DNA of 64,000 nucleotides from Xanthobacter sp. YC-JY1 (GTDB lineage Bacteria > Pseudomonadota > Alphaproteobacteria > Rhizobiales > Xanthobacteraceae): assembly GCF_021730305.1 (NCBI RefSeq), contig NZ_CP032674.1:2155001-2219000 (forward strand), in the 5' to 3' direction. The notes under the pieces were generated by a model. The model saw only the letters and a program-made list of their open reading frames with translations. It was not told the origin of the DNA and did not search any database. The position numbers were made by a program, and so were the translations under genes. Each line of letters starts with the position of its first letter. Position 1 is the first letter of the stretch. Below, one piece after another: positions 54,450-63,443 of this stretch.

Positions 54450-55280
54450 ATGTCGCAGCACTTGGTCGCAGCAGGGTCAGGTCCCCCCAAACGGCCCCTC
54501 GCCATCATCAGCGGCGGATCGAGCGGCATTGGCCTCAGCGTGGCGGAAGTCCTTGGAAAACGGGGTTGTACGGTTGCGATCCTCGCCCGCGATCCGGCGC
54601 GCCTCGCTCAGGCCCGCGCGAATCTCGAGGCACAGCGAATCGTCGTGTCCGCCCACGCGCTCGACGTGCGCGACGTTGCGGCATGCACTGCGCTGGTGGA
54701 CTCCCTTGTCTCGGAGCACGGGCCGCCGCTCTGGGTTGTGGCGAGCGCCGGCATCGTCGAGCCGGGCTTCTTCCTGGAGCAGGATGCCGCGGCCACCCTG
54801 GCCCAGATGGAGATCAATTTTCTCGGCACCACGAATCTCGTGCGTGCCGCAGCCCCGTCCATGGTGGCGGCGGGGCGGGGGCACATCGCCATGGTCGCCT
54901 CCGCCGCCGGCCTGTTCGGGGTCGCGGGCTATGCCGGCTATTGCGCGTCCAAGTTCGCGGTGCGTGGCTTCGCCGAGGCGCTGCGCATTGAGCTGGCCGC
55001 CGCGGGCGTCAGCGTGACGGTCTCTGTGCCCCCGGACACCGACACGCCGCAGCTCGCTTATGAGCGGCCGCTGCGTCCCGCCGCCATCGCGCCATTTGCC
55101 GGTTCCGGTCGCCCGCTGCCGCCGCAGGTTGTGGCGGCGCATCTCGTCCGCACCGCCGAGCGCGGGGGCTTCCTGTCCGCGCCGACGGCGCAGCTTGCCG
55201 CGATCGCCCGGATGCAGGGCCTCGCCTCCGGCGTTTTCGCACGCGTGCAGATGCGGCTGCTACGCCGGAACAAGCCCTGA
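54450..55280 (+). CDS. rkpH: Short-chain dehydrogenase, RkpH / 3-ketodihydrosphingosine reductase-like
   Basis: This 276-residue classical SDR has IISGGSSGIGLSVAEVLGKR for NADP(H), the MVASAAGLFG serine strand and YCASK as the catalytic Tyr/Lys (about residues 167-171). The following SKFAVRGFAEALRIEL and particularly VPPDTDTPQLAYE closely match 3-ketodihydrosphingosine reductases, in which PPDTDTP is characteristic. It would reduce the alpha-amino ketone made by the oxoamine synthase at 26664-28001 to an amino-alcohol. The matching role in rhizobia is RkpH. It lies next to the export channel, 26 kb from the other two lipid genes. Confidence 0.82.
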   Translation: MSQHLVAAGSGPPKRPLAIISGGSSGIGLSVAEVLGKRGCTVAILARDPARLAQARANLEAQRIVVSAHALDVRDVAACTALVDSLVSEHGPPLWVVASAGIVEPGFFLEQDAAATLAQMEINFLGTTNLVRAAAPSMVAAGRGHIAMVASAAGLFGVAGYAGYCASKFAVRGFAEALRIELAAAGVSVTVSVPPDTDTPQLAYERPLRPAAIAPFAGSGRPLPPQVVAAHLVRTAERGGFLSAPTAQLAAIARMQGLASGVFARVQMRLLRRNKP

Positions 55281-55284
55281 TGTC

Positions 55285-57390
55285 TCAGCGCCCCAGCGCG
55301 TCCAGCAGCGGCTGGATGGCGGGGCCGTAGCGCCGCCAGCGGCCGACCGAGGTGGCGTAGAGCGGCTCGCGCACCTGGGTGATGCTGGCCGTGCGCACCG
55401 GCCGCTCGGTCTCGTGGAACTTCAGGCAAACCGGGTCCCATTCCTCCCCGCAGGCGGCGATGAGGCGGCGGGCGGCGCCCTCGATGTCGGCGACCACCGC
55501 CTCGTAGTCCATGGGCAGGATGGTGCCTTCCGGCAGCACCTCGTCCCAGTGCGCCATCAGCCCGGCATAGGCGTGATGGTGGCGAGCGAGTTCACCGAAA
55601 TCGTAGCTGTAGGGCAGGTCGTCCCGGAACAGCTTGGAGAAGCAGGAGATGGCCGTGTCTACCGGATCGCGCCGGCAATGGATGATGACGGCGCGCGGGA
55701 ACAGGATGTGGATGAGGCCGAGATAGAAGTAGTTGTTCAGCATCTTGTCCGCCACCAGGCGCTTGCCGGGGGCGCGGGCGGGCAAGGCGTCGAGATAGGC
55801 GGACGTGATCTCGGCCATCTCCGGCCGCTCGATGAGATGCATCAGCTCGGGATAATGGACCATGCCGCCGAAGGCCTGGTCGATGCGGTTCACCGCGCGG
55901 TGGAACAGGTCCATCTCGCCGCCGCCCTGGATGGCGGGATGGCTGGCGAGGATCTGCTCCACCAGCGTGCTGCCCGAGCGCGGCATGCCGACGATGAAGA
56001 TGGGCCGCGCCTGCACATGTCCCATCCCGGCCCGCTCGGCCATGAAGGCGGGGGTGAAGATGGCGCGGATGCGCTCGAAGGTGGCGAGCGACGCGGGCTC
56101 GTCATAGGTCAGCTGCGCCCGCTTCAGCCGGGCGCCTGCGATGAACTGCTCCATGGCCTCGGCATGGCGGCCGAGGTCGTCATAGGCCTTGCCGAGGGCG
56201 TAGTGGAGCGGGATGCGCTCGGTCTCGCCGGCCTCGGCGGCGAGCGCGCCCTCCAGAGCCGCAACCATATCCTCGTCCGGCCGCACCTTGCGGGCCGCGA
56301 CGAGGTTGATGCGGCTGTTGACCGAGGCGGGATCGTTCGCCAGCGCCCGCTCGAACAGGGCGCAGGCGCCGCGCAGGTCGCCAGTTTCCATCAGCAGAAG
56401 GCCGAGCACGTTCAGCGCGTCGAGATCATCCGGGGCGAGCGCCAGCGCGCGGCGGGCCGCGTCCATCGCCTCGTCGCCGCGCTCCAGATCGCGCAGGATG
56501 CGGGCGAGCAGGACGAGGGTCGGCACATGGTGCGGGTTGGCGCGCAGCGCCCGCTGGCAGGCCGAGCGCGCGCCCTCCGCCTTGCGCTCGTTGAGCAGGC
56601 CCTGCGCCAAATAGAAGGCTGGCTCCGGCCGCTCGGGCGCCGCCGCGATGGCGAGCGCCAGCACGGCGAAGGCCTCCTCGCTGCGCTCCTGCGCGAACAA
56701 GGACAAGGCGAGGGAATTGTAGGGCTCCACATAGTCCCGCCGCTGGGCGATGGCGGTGTGGAAGGCGGCGTCCGCCTCACGGAAGTCGCCCTGCTCGCGC
56801 AGCACGTTGCCGAGATTGTGCCAGGCTTCCGGATAATGCCCGCGCTGGGCCAGCGCGGCGCGGAAGGCGGCTATGGCCTCGCTTGGCAGACCCTTGGCGC
56901 GCAAGGCGTTGCCGAGATTGTTGTGGGCCTCGGCAAAGGCGGGGCGCAGCGCGATGGCCCGGCCGTAGCAGGCGAGGGCCTCCTCCAGCGCGCCGGTCTC
57001 GAACAAGGCGATGCCGAGATTGTTGTGCCCGGCCGCATAGGCGGGATCGGCCGCGACCGCCGCGCGCCCTGCGGCGACGGCGCCCGCCCGGTCGCCGGTC
57101 TGGCGGCGCATCTCGCACAGATTGCTGTGGTAGGAGGCCCGGCCGGGATCAGCCCCGGCCGCCCACGCCATGAAGGTGACGGCTTCAGCCGTGCGGCCAG
57201 TCTGCGCGAGGATGACGCCGACAAGGTGCGCCGCCTCCGCCGTTGCCGCCTGCTCGCCCAGAACGGCGCGCTGGACGATGGCCCGCGCCACCGCCTCCGC
57301 CCCGCCGAGGTCTCCGGCGCGGTAGAGCTCCCACGCGCGCTCCAGCGTCGGCAGAGGGCCGCCGCGATCCGCGCCCATCCCCTCCGCCAT
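55285..57390 (-). CDS. TPR-repeat sulfotransferase
   Basis: In this 701-residue protein, residues about 15-430 are tandem TPR helices (repeated patterns such as AEAHNNLGNALRAKGLPSEA and PEAWHNLGNVLREQGDFREA). Residues about 460-690 are a sulfotransferase domain with the PAPS 5'-phosphosulfate loop IFIVGMPRSGSTLVEQIL near 462 and the 3'-phosphate block IHCRRDPVDTAISCF near 570. Enzymes of this build often act on proteins, including tyrosyl-protein sulfotransferase relatives. Its ATG overlaps the stop of the autotransporter gene (TGATG), so the two are translationally coupled. A capsule sugar substrate is the alternative. Confidence 0.87.
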   Translation of the reverse strand: MAEGMGADRGGPLPTLERAWELYRAGDLGGAEAVARAIVQRAVLGEQAATAEAAHLVGVILAQTGRTAEAVTFMAWAAGADPGRASYHSNLCEMRRQTGDRAGAVAAGRAAVAADPAYAAGHNNLGIALFETGALEEALACYGRAIALRPAFAEAHNNLGNALRAKGLPSEAIAAFRAALAQRGHYPEAWHNLGNVLREQGDFREADAAFHTAIAQRRDYVEPYNSLALSLFAQERSEEAFAVLALAIAAAPERPEPAFYLAQGLLNERKAEGARSACQRALRANPHHVPTLVLLARILRDLERGDEAMDAARRALALAPDDLDALNVLGLLLMETGDLRGACALFERALANDPASVNSRINLVAARKVRPDEDMVAALEGALAAEAGETERIPLHYALGKAYDDLGRHAEAMEQFIAGARLKRAQLTYDEPASLATFERIRAIFTPAFMAERAGMGHVQARPIFIVGMPRSGSTLVEQILASHPAIQGGGEMDLFHRAVNRIDQAFGGMVHYPELMHLIERPEMAEITSAYLDALPARAPGKRLVADKMLNNYFYLGLIHILFPRAVIIHCRRDPVDTAISCFSKLFRDDLPYSYDFGELARHHHAYAGLMAHWDEVLPEGTILPMDYEAVVADIEGAARRLIAACGEEWDPVCLKFHETERPVRTASITQVREPLYATSVGRWRRYGPAIQPLLDALGR

Positions 57391-60300
57391 CAGAACCGCA
57401 GCCGCAGCTGTGCGGATGCCGTGCTGTTGGAATAGCCGTCGCCGAAGCTGCCGCGATATTCGAGGTAGCCGTCGAGATTGGCCGAGAGCGCGAAGGAGAG
57501 GCCCGCCGCAGCCAGCGCCATGTCGCTCGGTCCCCCCGACAGGATATTGAAGGCGATGGTGCTGTCGGACAGGAAGGCGGCGCCGAGGCTCGCGCCCGTG
57601 TCGAGATATTCGTGCTGCCAGCCCGCCTCCAGCCGCAGCGTCACCGGCAGGGTCGAGAACGACAGGGGCTGGATGACGCGCAGGCCAAGGGTGGATTGCA
57701 GCGACTGGGTGGTGTCCGCGGCGACGTTCAGGTTGAACACGCCGGCCCCGCGCTCGGCGAAGGTCTCGGTGCCGAGCGCCGCATAGGCGAGCCGCAGATA
57801 GGGCTCGAGCTTGGCTCCGGGGGCATAGGCGTAGTCATAGCCCGCCTCGCCCACCACCGCGCCGGCATTGCCCGCAAAGTTCGAGCGCGCGGTGAAGAGC
57901 GTGCCGCCGTACGCGATGGAGCGGCTCATGTCGTAGGTCTGGTAGCCGTAGGTGCCGAACAGGTTGGCGTAGAAGGCGCCCCACTGCTTTTCCGCATAGA
58001 GCGAGGCGGTCCACTGGTCCACCGATCCCGAGGCCGGAGTGGTGAAGCCGAGATTGGCCGTCTGGTAGCTGAAGACGGCGCCGCCACGCGCATTGTCGCC
58101 GAACGCCCGCTCGATGCCGCCGAGCACGCCGCCGCCGGAGCTGGAGACCGTGCCGTTGCTGGTGTCGTAGCTGCCCCAGTTGCCGAACGGCCGCAGCCAC
58201 ACGCCGTTCTGCGGCGCCGGCGCGGCTGCCGGCGAGAGCGCGGCCCACGGGCTGGAGCTTCCCGACGCGGAGCCGGTCGCGGCATAGGCGTTGCCGGAGA
58301 GGTTCACCTCACCGGCGCCATAGGAGAGGAGCGCGCTGCCGCCGCTGGGCAGGGCGCCGGTACCACGCGTGGCGGCGAGCTGCTGGCTGATCTGCCCGTT
58401 GATGGTGCCGAACGAGGCCATGCCGGCCGTCTTCGCATCGGCCAGCGGCGCGCCGGACATCTGGTTCAGCAGGTTCGCGACCTGCCCGTCGGTGCCGGAA
58501 TAGAAGCTGTCCAGTACCGGGCTCAGCGGCGAGGAGAGGGAGAGCCGCTGGTAGTTGAGATCGATGCCCGCCGCCAGCGAGCGACCCGCGAGGGAGAGGC
58601 CCGCGAGGGAGGTGGTGGCGTTGCGCGTGAGCACCAGCGTTGCCCCGTCCGCATCATAGGTGACGGCGGCGGAGAGCAGGCTGTTGGGGGTGGTCACGTC
58701 GGCGAAAGAACCGGAGATGTCGGACGAGGCGACGAGATCGTAGCTCGTGGTCTTCGCCCGCAGCCCGGAGGCGCCCAGCACCGCCACCGTGCCGCCCAGA
58801 TCGGCGCTGGTCGCGACGATGGGCGCAGCGGTCCATTGCGGGGAGAGATAGACGCCCAGCGTGCCGCCTGCGGACTGGGTGTAGGACTTGGTTTCGATGG
58901 CGCTGTCGGAGGTGAGGATCAGCGTGCCCTGGTCCTTCACCGCGAAGGTGCCGATGCCCACCGCCGTGCCGGTGAAGGCGAGGCTCACCGGCGTGCCGTC
59001 GCCGCCGACGCTGACATTCGCGAGGCTCTCCAGCGTGCCGGAATAGGCGAAGGCCGTGTCCACGCCGGCCAGCACCGTGAGGCTGCCGAGCCCGCCGCCG
59101 AGCACATCGCCGCTGAGCGTGCCGCCGCTCCATGTGATGGCGTCGGCATAGGTGGAGGAGAGGGCGAGATCGCCGTAGACGGCGCCGTCCTGCAGCAGGA
59201 CGCGGGTGGCCGAGCCCTCGCCGGTGAGGTCGATGGCGATGCCGGCGGTGTTGCCCTCGGCGGCGATGATGCTGCCGCGATTGGTGAGCGTGCCGATGCT
59301 GCTGCCGCCGGCCACCTTGATGGCGGTGGCATTGCCCGAGGCGCCGGTGGTCGCGGCGATAGTGCCGGTGTTCACGAGACCGTCCGTCAGCGTCACCACC
59401 CCGGCCACGGCGAGCGCGGTGTCCACCTTCAGGGTCTCGAGCGTCGTCACCTCAGCCGCGCCCAGCGCCTTGCCGTCGATGGTGGAGCCGATGGCGATGC
59501 CGATGGCGGTGGCGTCCGTGCCGCTCGCCTGCGCGGCGATGGTGCCGGTGTTGGCGAGCGCGCCGCCCACCGTGCCGGAGGCGAGCTGGAGGCCCACCGC
59601 CGTGGCCTTCGCGCTGCGGCTCGCACCGGTGGCGTCGGCCCCGGCGATGGCCATCACGGTGCCCGAATTCACGATGCTGCCGCCGATGCCGCCGGTGGCA
59701 TTGAGCGCGAGGCCATAGGCGAAGGCCGAGGCATCTGCCGTGCCGCCGATCGCGGTCGCGGAAGCGTTGGCGACGGCGCCGATGGTGCCCGTATTGATGA
59801 GATCGCCACCGATGCCGGCGCCGGCCCCGGTGAGGAGGCCGAAGGCCGAGGAGACGGCGCTGGCGTCGGTGGAAACCGTCCCGCCGCTGCCCGACGCGGT
59901 GACGCTCGAAAGCGCGGTCGCGCCGATGGTGCCGGTGTTGGTGAAGCCGCCGGAGATCTTCCCCGGGCCCGACAGCATCACGCCCAGCGCCATCGCCGAG
60001 CCGACGCCGTGGGCCGATGTTTTCACTTCGCCGCTGCCGCTGCCGGCGGCCGAGACCGTGGTCTTGGCGCTCGCCCTGGAGAGGATGTCGGCAGTGTTCG
60101 AGAAGCCGGCCATGCCGTCGGCGGAAGCGATGATGCCGCTGGCGAGCACGATGCCGGTGGCGTCCGCGTCGGCCTCCGCCTTGCCACTTGCCGCCGTGGC
60201 GCTCGCTACCGCGCCGAAGGTGCCGGAGGCGATGGCGGCGATATCGCCGGAATTCACCAGCGATCCGGTGACGGCGCCGGGCAAGGTGAGGATGCCCATG

Positions 60301-62528
60301 GCCACTGACAACCCGTCCGCGACGGAGGTGGCCTGCGCGCTCGCGCCGGCGGCCGAGCCGACGGTGGTGATGGTGAGCGCCTGATCGACCGAGATCACGC
60401 CGGAATTGGTGAGATTTCCGGCGAGTCCGTCGAGGCGCGCATAGACGCCGTAGCTCGCGGCGATGGCGCCGTCGAGGCCGGGCAGGCTGCTCAGCGCCGT
60501 GGACTGGTTCAGCGCCGAGACTACCGCCGCGCCGTCGGAGAGGCTTGCGTTCGCCGCGGCGACGTTGGTCAGCGCGACGGCGGAGGAGAGGGCGATTGTG
60601 CCGGAATTGGTGATGCCCGTGGTCGCGACCGTTCCGGTGGAGGGGCCACCCGCCACCTCGGTGATGTTGAGGCCGAAGCTGTTGAAGGAAGAGGGGCCGG
60701 AGGTCGCCGTGGCCGTCGCCGTCTTGCCGTCGCCGCCCGCGGTGGCGGAGAGGTTGGAGGCATAGGTGGAGGAGACATCGATGATGCCGGAGTTCGTCAC
60801 CTCGGCCACGTTCGGTGCGCTGATATAGACGCCTGCGGCGGAGTTGGTGGCGAAAAGCAGGGCGCCGGACAGGAAGTTCGCGCCGGCGCTGTAGGTGACG
60901 GTGGCTTCTGCCTCCCGCTCCGACAAAGCGAGGCCGGACTGCGAGCCGGTGGCCTTCGAGGTCAGCTTGATGACGCCCGAATTGCGCACCGTGGCGCTGT
61001 AGTCGCTGGCGGCATACCCGCTGGCGACCACGCTGATGCCGGCGAGGTGGGTGTAGAGATAGCCGCTTGCCGCCACCTCGGCCTTCTTCTTCGTCGGATT
61101 GCCATCGAAACTGGCGGTCGACTGGCTCTGCAGCGAGGCCGTGGCCGAGAGGTTGACCGAGCCGCTGTTGAGGATGGGGCCGGTGAGGGTGTCGGCGGCC
61201 ACATTGATGCCGGTGAGGGTGACGGCTGCGAAATTCTGCTGCGCGACGCGGGTTTTATCGAGCGCGGAGGCGGATGCGCTCGCGGTCGTGTCGGCGACGC
61301 CGGTCACGTCGATGCTGCCGCTGTTGGTGAGGTCGCCCAGGCTACCGTTGGCGAAGGAGACGCCATAGGCCGTCACCGAGCCGCCCACCGAGCCCATTTC
61401 CGGGTTCGTCTGCGGGCTCTTGGGATCGTTGTAATTGAGCAGGGCCGCGGTGTTGTAGGCACTGACGCTCGCATTCGAGACGCTGAGGGCCGAACCTCCG
61501 ACGGAAATGGTGCCGGTGTTCTGAAAGCTCGTGATCTGTGCCTCGGTGGTGCTGATCCCCGAGGCGAAGACGACCGCGCTGGATTCAATCAGACGGGCCG
61601 GGGGAATGTTCAGGGTGGTGGCGACGGTGAAGTTGGTGGTGTGGGTGATGGAGGCCACCACATCGATGATGCCGGAGTTCGCCAGGGTGGCACCCGAGAC
61701 GCCGGGCGGCATGCTGGCGCCGAGCTGGCTCATCTGGACGCCGATGGCGCGGGCGGTGGCGGCCGCCAGAAGCCAGGCAGCCGAGGATGTCACCAGTTTC
61801 TCGGTGATGGCCCCGCGCGCGCGGACGGAAATGGTTCCGGCATTGTCGATGCTGTTTGCCGCGGCGCTGCTCACCGAGAGCACCCCGATCGCCGAGACGT
61901 TCGTGGTGAGCGTCATCGAGCTATTGCCAGCGACCGGGCTGTAGACGGCGGTGACATCGTTGGAGATGTCGAGAACGCCGCTGTTGGTGTTAACGATGCC
62001 GCCGGCGAAATACGTCGCGACGTGAATGCCTTGGGCATATTCGTTGACGGCGACGTCGCCGCTACCGATGACCGGAGCGGCATTGATGATGCGGCTCGCC
62101 TGGATGCTGCCGCTGTTCTCGATGCTGCCGGACAGCGGGGTGGGCGAGGGAGCCGGGTAAATCAGGATGCCCTTGGTTTCGGCACTGGTGCTGGGCTGGG
62201 TGCTGCCAGCGGCGACGCTCAGCTTGGTGAGGGATTGGGTGACGCTGATGGTACCGGCATTGAGGATGCCGTTCGTCAGCGAGGGGGCGTCCACGGTCAG
62301 CGCGAAGGACGAATTCTTCGCTGTCTCGGAATAGACGATGCCGCCCTGGTTGATGACGCTGCCGAAGGGAGCGCCGGGCGTCGAGGTGCTCACCACCACC
62401 GGGGCGGCGACAACCATGCCCGAGGGGATCACATAGTCCCCGGCATTGGCCACCGGGCCGGCCAGCGCGAGCGCGAGCAGCGAGGTGGAGGCGAGCAGGC
62501 TGGTCGCAAACAGGCGGGACATGCGCAC
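57390..62528 (-). CDS. Autotransporter outer-membrane beta-barrel protein
   Basis: This 1712-residue protein has a signal peptide (residues 1 to about 29, ending GPVANA). A passenger of about 1400 residues is built of many degenerate repeats of the kind NSGTIxVxA / NTGTIAAxA, rich in Ala, Ser, Thr and Gly and poor in Cys, typical of a beta-helix. The type V barrel follows from about 1440 (GVWLRPFGNWGSYDTSNG, WGAFYANLFGTYGYQTYD, LRLEAGWQHEYLDTGAS) and ends in Phe (LRLRF), as needed for barrel assembly. It is exposed on the surface, probably as an adhesin. It shares a divergent promoter region with a two-component system and is coupled to a sulfotransferase. Confidence 0.92.
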   Translation of the reverse strand: MRMSRLFATSLLASTSLLALALAGPVANAGDYVIPSGMVVAAPVVVSTSTPGAPFGSVINQGGIVYSETAKNSSFALTVDAPSLTNGILNAGTISVTQSLTKLSVAAGSTQPSTSAETKGILIYPAPSPTPLSGSIENSGSIQASRIINAAPVIGSGDVAVNEYAQGIHVATYFAGGIVNTNSGVLDISNDVTAVYSPVAGNSSMTLTTNVSAIGVLSVSSAAANSIDNAGTISVRARGAITEKLVTSSAAWLLAAATARAIGVQMSQLGASMPPGVSGATLANSGIIDVVASITHTTNFTVATTLNIPPARLIESSAVVFASGISTTEAQITSFQNTGTISVGGSALSVSNASVSAYNTAALLNYNDPKSPQTNPEMGSVGGSVTAYGVSFANGSLGDLTNSGSIDVTGVADTTASASASALDKTRVAQQNFAAVTLTGINVAADTLTGPILNSGSVNLSATASLQSQSTASFDGNPTKKKAEVAASGYLYTHLAGISVVASGYAASDYSATVRNSGVIKLTSKATGSQSGLALSEREAEATVTYSAGANFLSGALLFATNSAAGVYISAPNVAEVTNSGIIDVSSTYASNLSATAGGDGKTATATATSGPSSFNSFGLNITEVAGGPSTGTVATTGITNSGTIALSSAVALTNVAAANASLSDGAAVVSALNQSTALSSLPGLDGAIAASYGVYARLDGLAGNLTNSGVISVDQALTITTVGSAAGASAQATSVADGLSVAMGILTLPGAVTGSLVNSGDIAAIASGTFGAVASATAASGKAEADADATGIVLASGIIASADGMAGFSNTADILSRASAKTTVSAAGSGSGEVKTSAHGVGSAMALGVMLSGPGKISGGFTNTGTIGATALSSVTASGSGGTVSTDASAVSSAFGLLTGAGAGIGGDLINTGTIGAVANASATAIGGTADASAFAYGLALNATGGIGGSIVNSGTVMAIAGADATGASRSAKATAVGLQLASGTVGGALANTGTIAAQASGTDATAIGIAIGSTIDGKALGAAEVTTLETLKVDTALAVAGVVTLTDGLVNTGTIAATTGASGNATAIKVAGGSSIGTLTNRGSIIAAEGNTAGIAIDLTGEGSATRVLLQDGAVYGDLALSSTYADAITWSGGTLSGDVLGGGLGSLTVLAGVDTAFAYSGTLESLANVSVGGDGTPVSLAFTGTAVGIGTFAVKDQGTLILTSDSAIETKSYTQSAGGTLGVYLSPQWTAAPIVATSADLGGTVAVLGASGLRAKTTSYDLVASSDISGSFADVTTPNSLLSAAVTYDADGATLVLTRNATTSLAGLSLAGRSLAAGIDLNYQRLSLSSPLSPVLDSFYSGTDGQVANLLNQMSGAPLADAKTAGMASFGTINGQISQQLAATRGTGALPSGGSALLSYGAGEVNLSGNAYAATGSASGSSSPWAALSPAAAPAPQNGVWLRPFGNWGSYDTSNGTVSSSGGGVLGGIERAFGDNARGGAVFSYQTANLGFTTPASGSVDQWTASLYAEKQWGAFYANLFGTYGYQTYDMSRSIAYGGTLFTARSNFAGNAGAVVGEAGYDYAYAPGAKLEPYLRLAYAALGTETFAERGAGVFNLNVAADTTQSLQSTLGLRVIQPLSFSTLPVTLRLEAGWQHEYLDTGASLGAAFLSDSTIAFNILSGGPSDMALAAAGLSFALSANLDGYLEYRGSFGDGYSNSTASAQLRLRF

Positions 62529-62774
62529 CTCTCCCGGAACAACGGGGCAGCTTTGGTTGCAGGACGGACGAGTGGAAACCTAACGGAAGTTACCTCCCGA
62601 TTCGGCATAAGCGCAACGCTAAGCTGGCGGTTGTCGGCCACCATTCCGCGGCATTCTCCGCCTTGGTTAAGGCGTTGCGGCGCACACAGGAAATGCTGCT
62701 CCTGCGCACTTGATCGCCCCCAGCTGCACGGCGAGACTGGGGCGTCGCCGCCGGGGCGGCCGGGCACCTGTTTC
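62529..62774. promoter_or_regulatory. Divergent promoter region autotransporter / response regulator
   Basis: These 246 bases between divergent genes contain a perfect hairpin or operator-like inverted repeat at 62659-62674 (six-base arms, four-base centre). No further gene is seen. The response regulator may act here on the autotransporter and on its own gene; the sequence does not prove it. Confidence 0.35.
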
Positions 62775-63443
62775 ATGCGTCTCCTGCTGGTCGAGGACAA
62801 TCACGAGCTTGCCGACTGGCTCGCCAAGATCCTGCGGCGGGACAATTTCGTCGTGGACGTGCTGAACGACGGGGAGGCGGCCGACCAAGCGCTGAGCCTC
62901 GAGACCTATGATCTTGTCATTCTCGACCTCGGCCTGCCCCGCATGGGCGGGATGCAGCTTCTGAAGCGCCTGCGCAGCCGGGCCAATGCGGTGCCGGTCA
63001 TCATCCTCACCGCCAATGCCAGCCTCGACGGGCGTGTGGCCGGGCTGGACGAGGGGGCGGACGACTATCTCGCCAAGCCCTTCGACATCGCCGAGCTGGA
63101 GGCGCGCATCCGCGTGCAGCTCCGCCGCTCGGCGCGCCGGCCTGATCCGGTCATCACCTGCGGCACGCTCGCCTTTGACACCAACACCCGCCTGTTCCGC
63201 CTCGGCCCCGAGCCGCTGGCGCTGACCCCGCGTGAGCATGCGGTGCTGGAAGCCCTCCTCATCAAGGCCGGGCAGACGGTGAGCAAGGCCCAGCTCTCGC
63301 AGAGCATCTTCGGCCTCGATGATTTGGCCGACCCCAGCGCCATCGAGATCTACGTTCACCGCCTGCGCAAGAAGCTGGAGGGCTCCGACGTGCGGATCGT
63401 GACCCTGCGTGGGCTCGGCTATCTGTTGCAGCATGCGCATTGA
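62775..63443 (+). CDS. OmpR/PhoB-family response regulator
   Basis: This 222-residue protein has a receiver domain with phosphoacceptor Asp51 (DLVILDLGLPRMGG), acidic pair near residues 7-8 and Lys101 in DDYLAKPFD. The C-terminal winged helix (about 125-220) has the TPREHAVLEALLIKAGQTVS and SAIEIYVHRLRKKLEGSDVR blocks, then TLRGLGYLL. The start is the ATG giving MRLLLVEDNHEL; the frame is open far upstream as antisense to the autotransporter. Closest in type to the TctD/QseB group. It overlaps the kinase gene by 11 bases. Confidence 0.93.
   Translation: MRLLLVEDNHELADWLAKILRRDNFVVDVLNDGEAADQALSLETYDLVILDLGLPRMGGMQLLKRLRSRANAVPVIILTANASLDGRVAGLDEGADDYLAKPFDIAELEARIRVQLRRSARRPDPVITCGTLAFDTNTRLFRLGPEPLALTPREHAVLEALLIKAGQTVSKAQLSQSIFGLDDLADPSAIEIYVHRLRKKLEGSDVRIVTLRGLGYLLQHAH

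Noticed and set aside
54450-55280. FabG-type 3-oxoacyl-ACP reductase
   Set aside because: The PPDTDTP region and the strand pattern after YCASK fit 3-ketodihydrosphingosine reductases better; FabG normally has a different C-terminal stretch.
57243-60308. 1021-codon plus-strand open frame opposite the autotransporter
   Set aside because: Low-complexity Gly/Arg/Ala/Glu translation mirroring the repetitive passenger; no domain, and the minus-strand gene has a signal peptide and barrel.
57600-62100. Regularly spaced repeats that might be read as a CRISPR or tandem DNA array
   Set aside because: The periodicity is at protein level (NSGTI-like strands of a beta-helix passenger); DNA repeats are degenerate and in frame.
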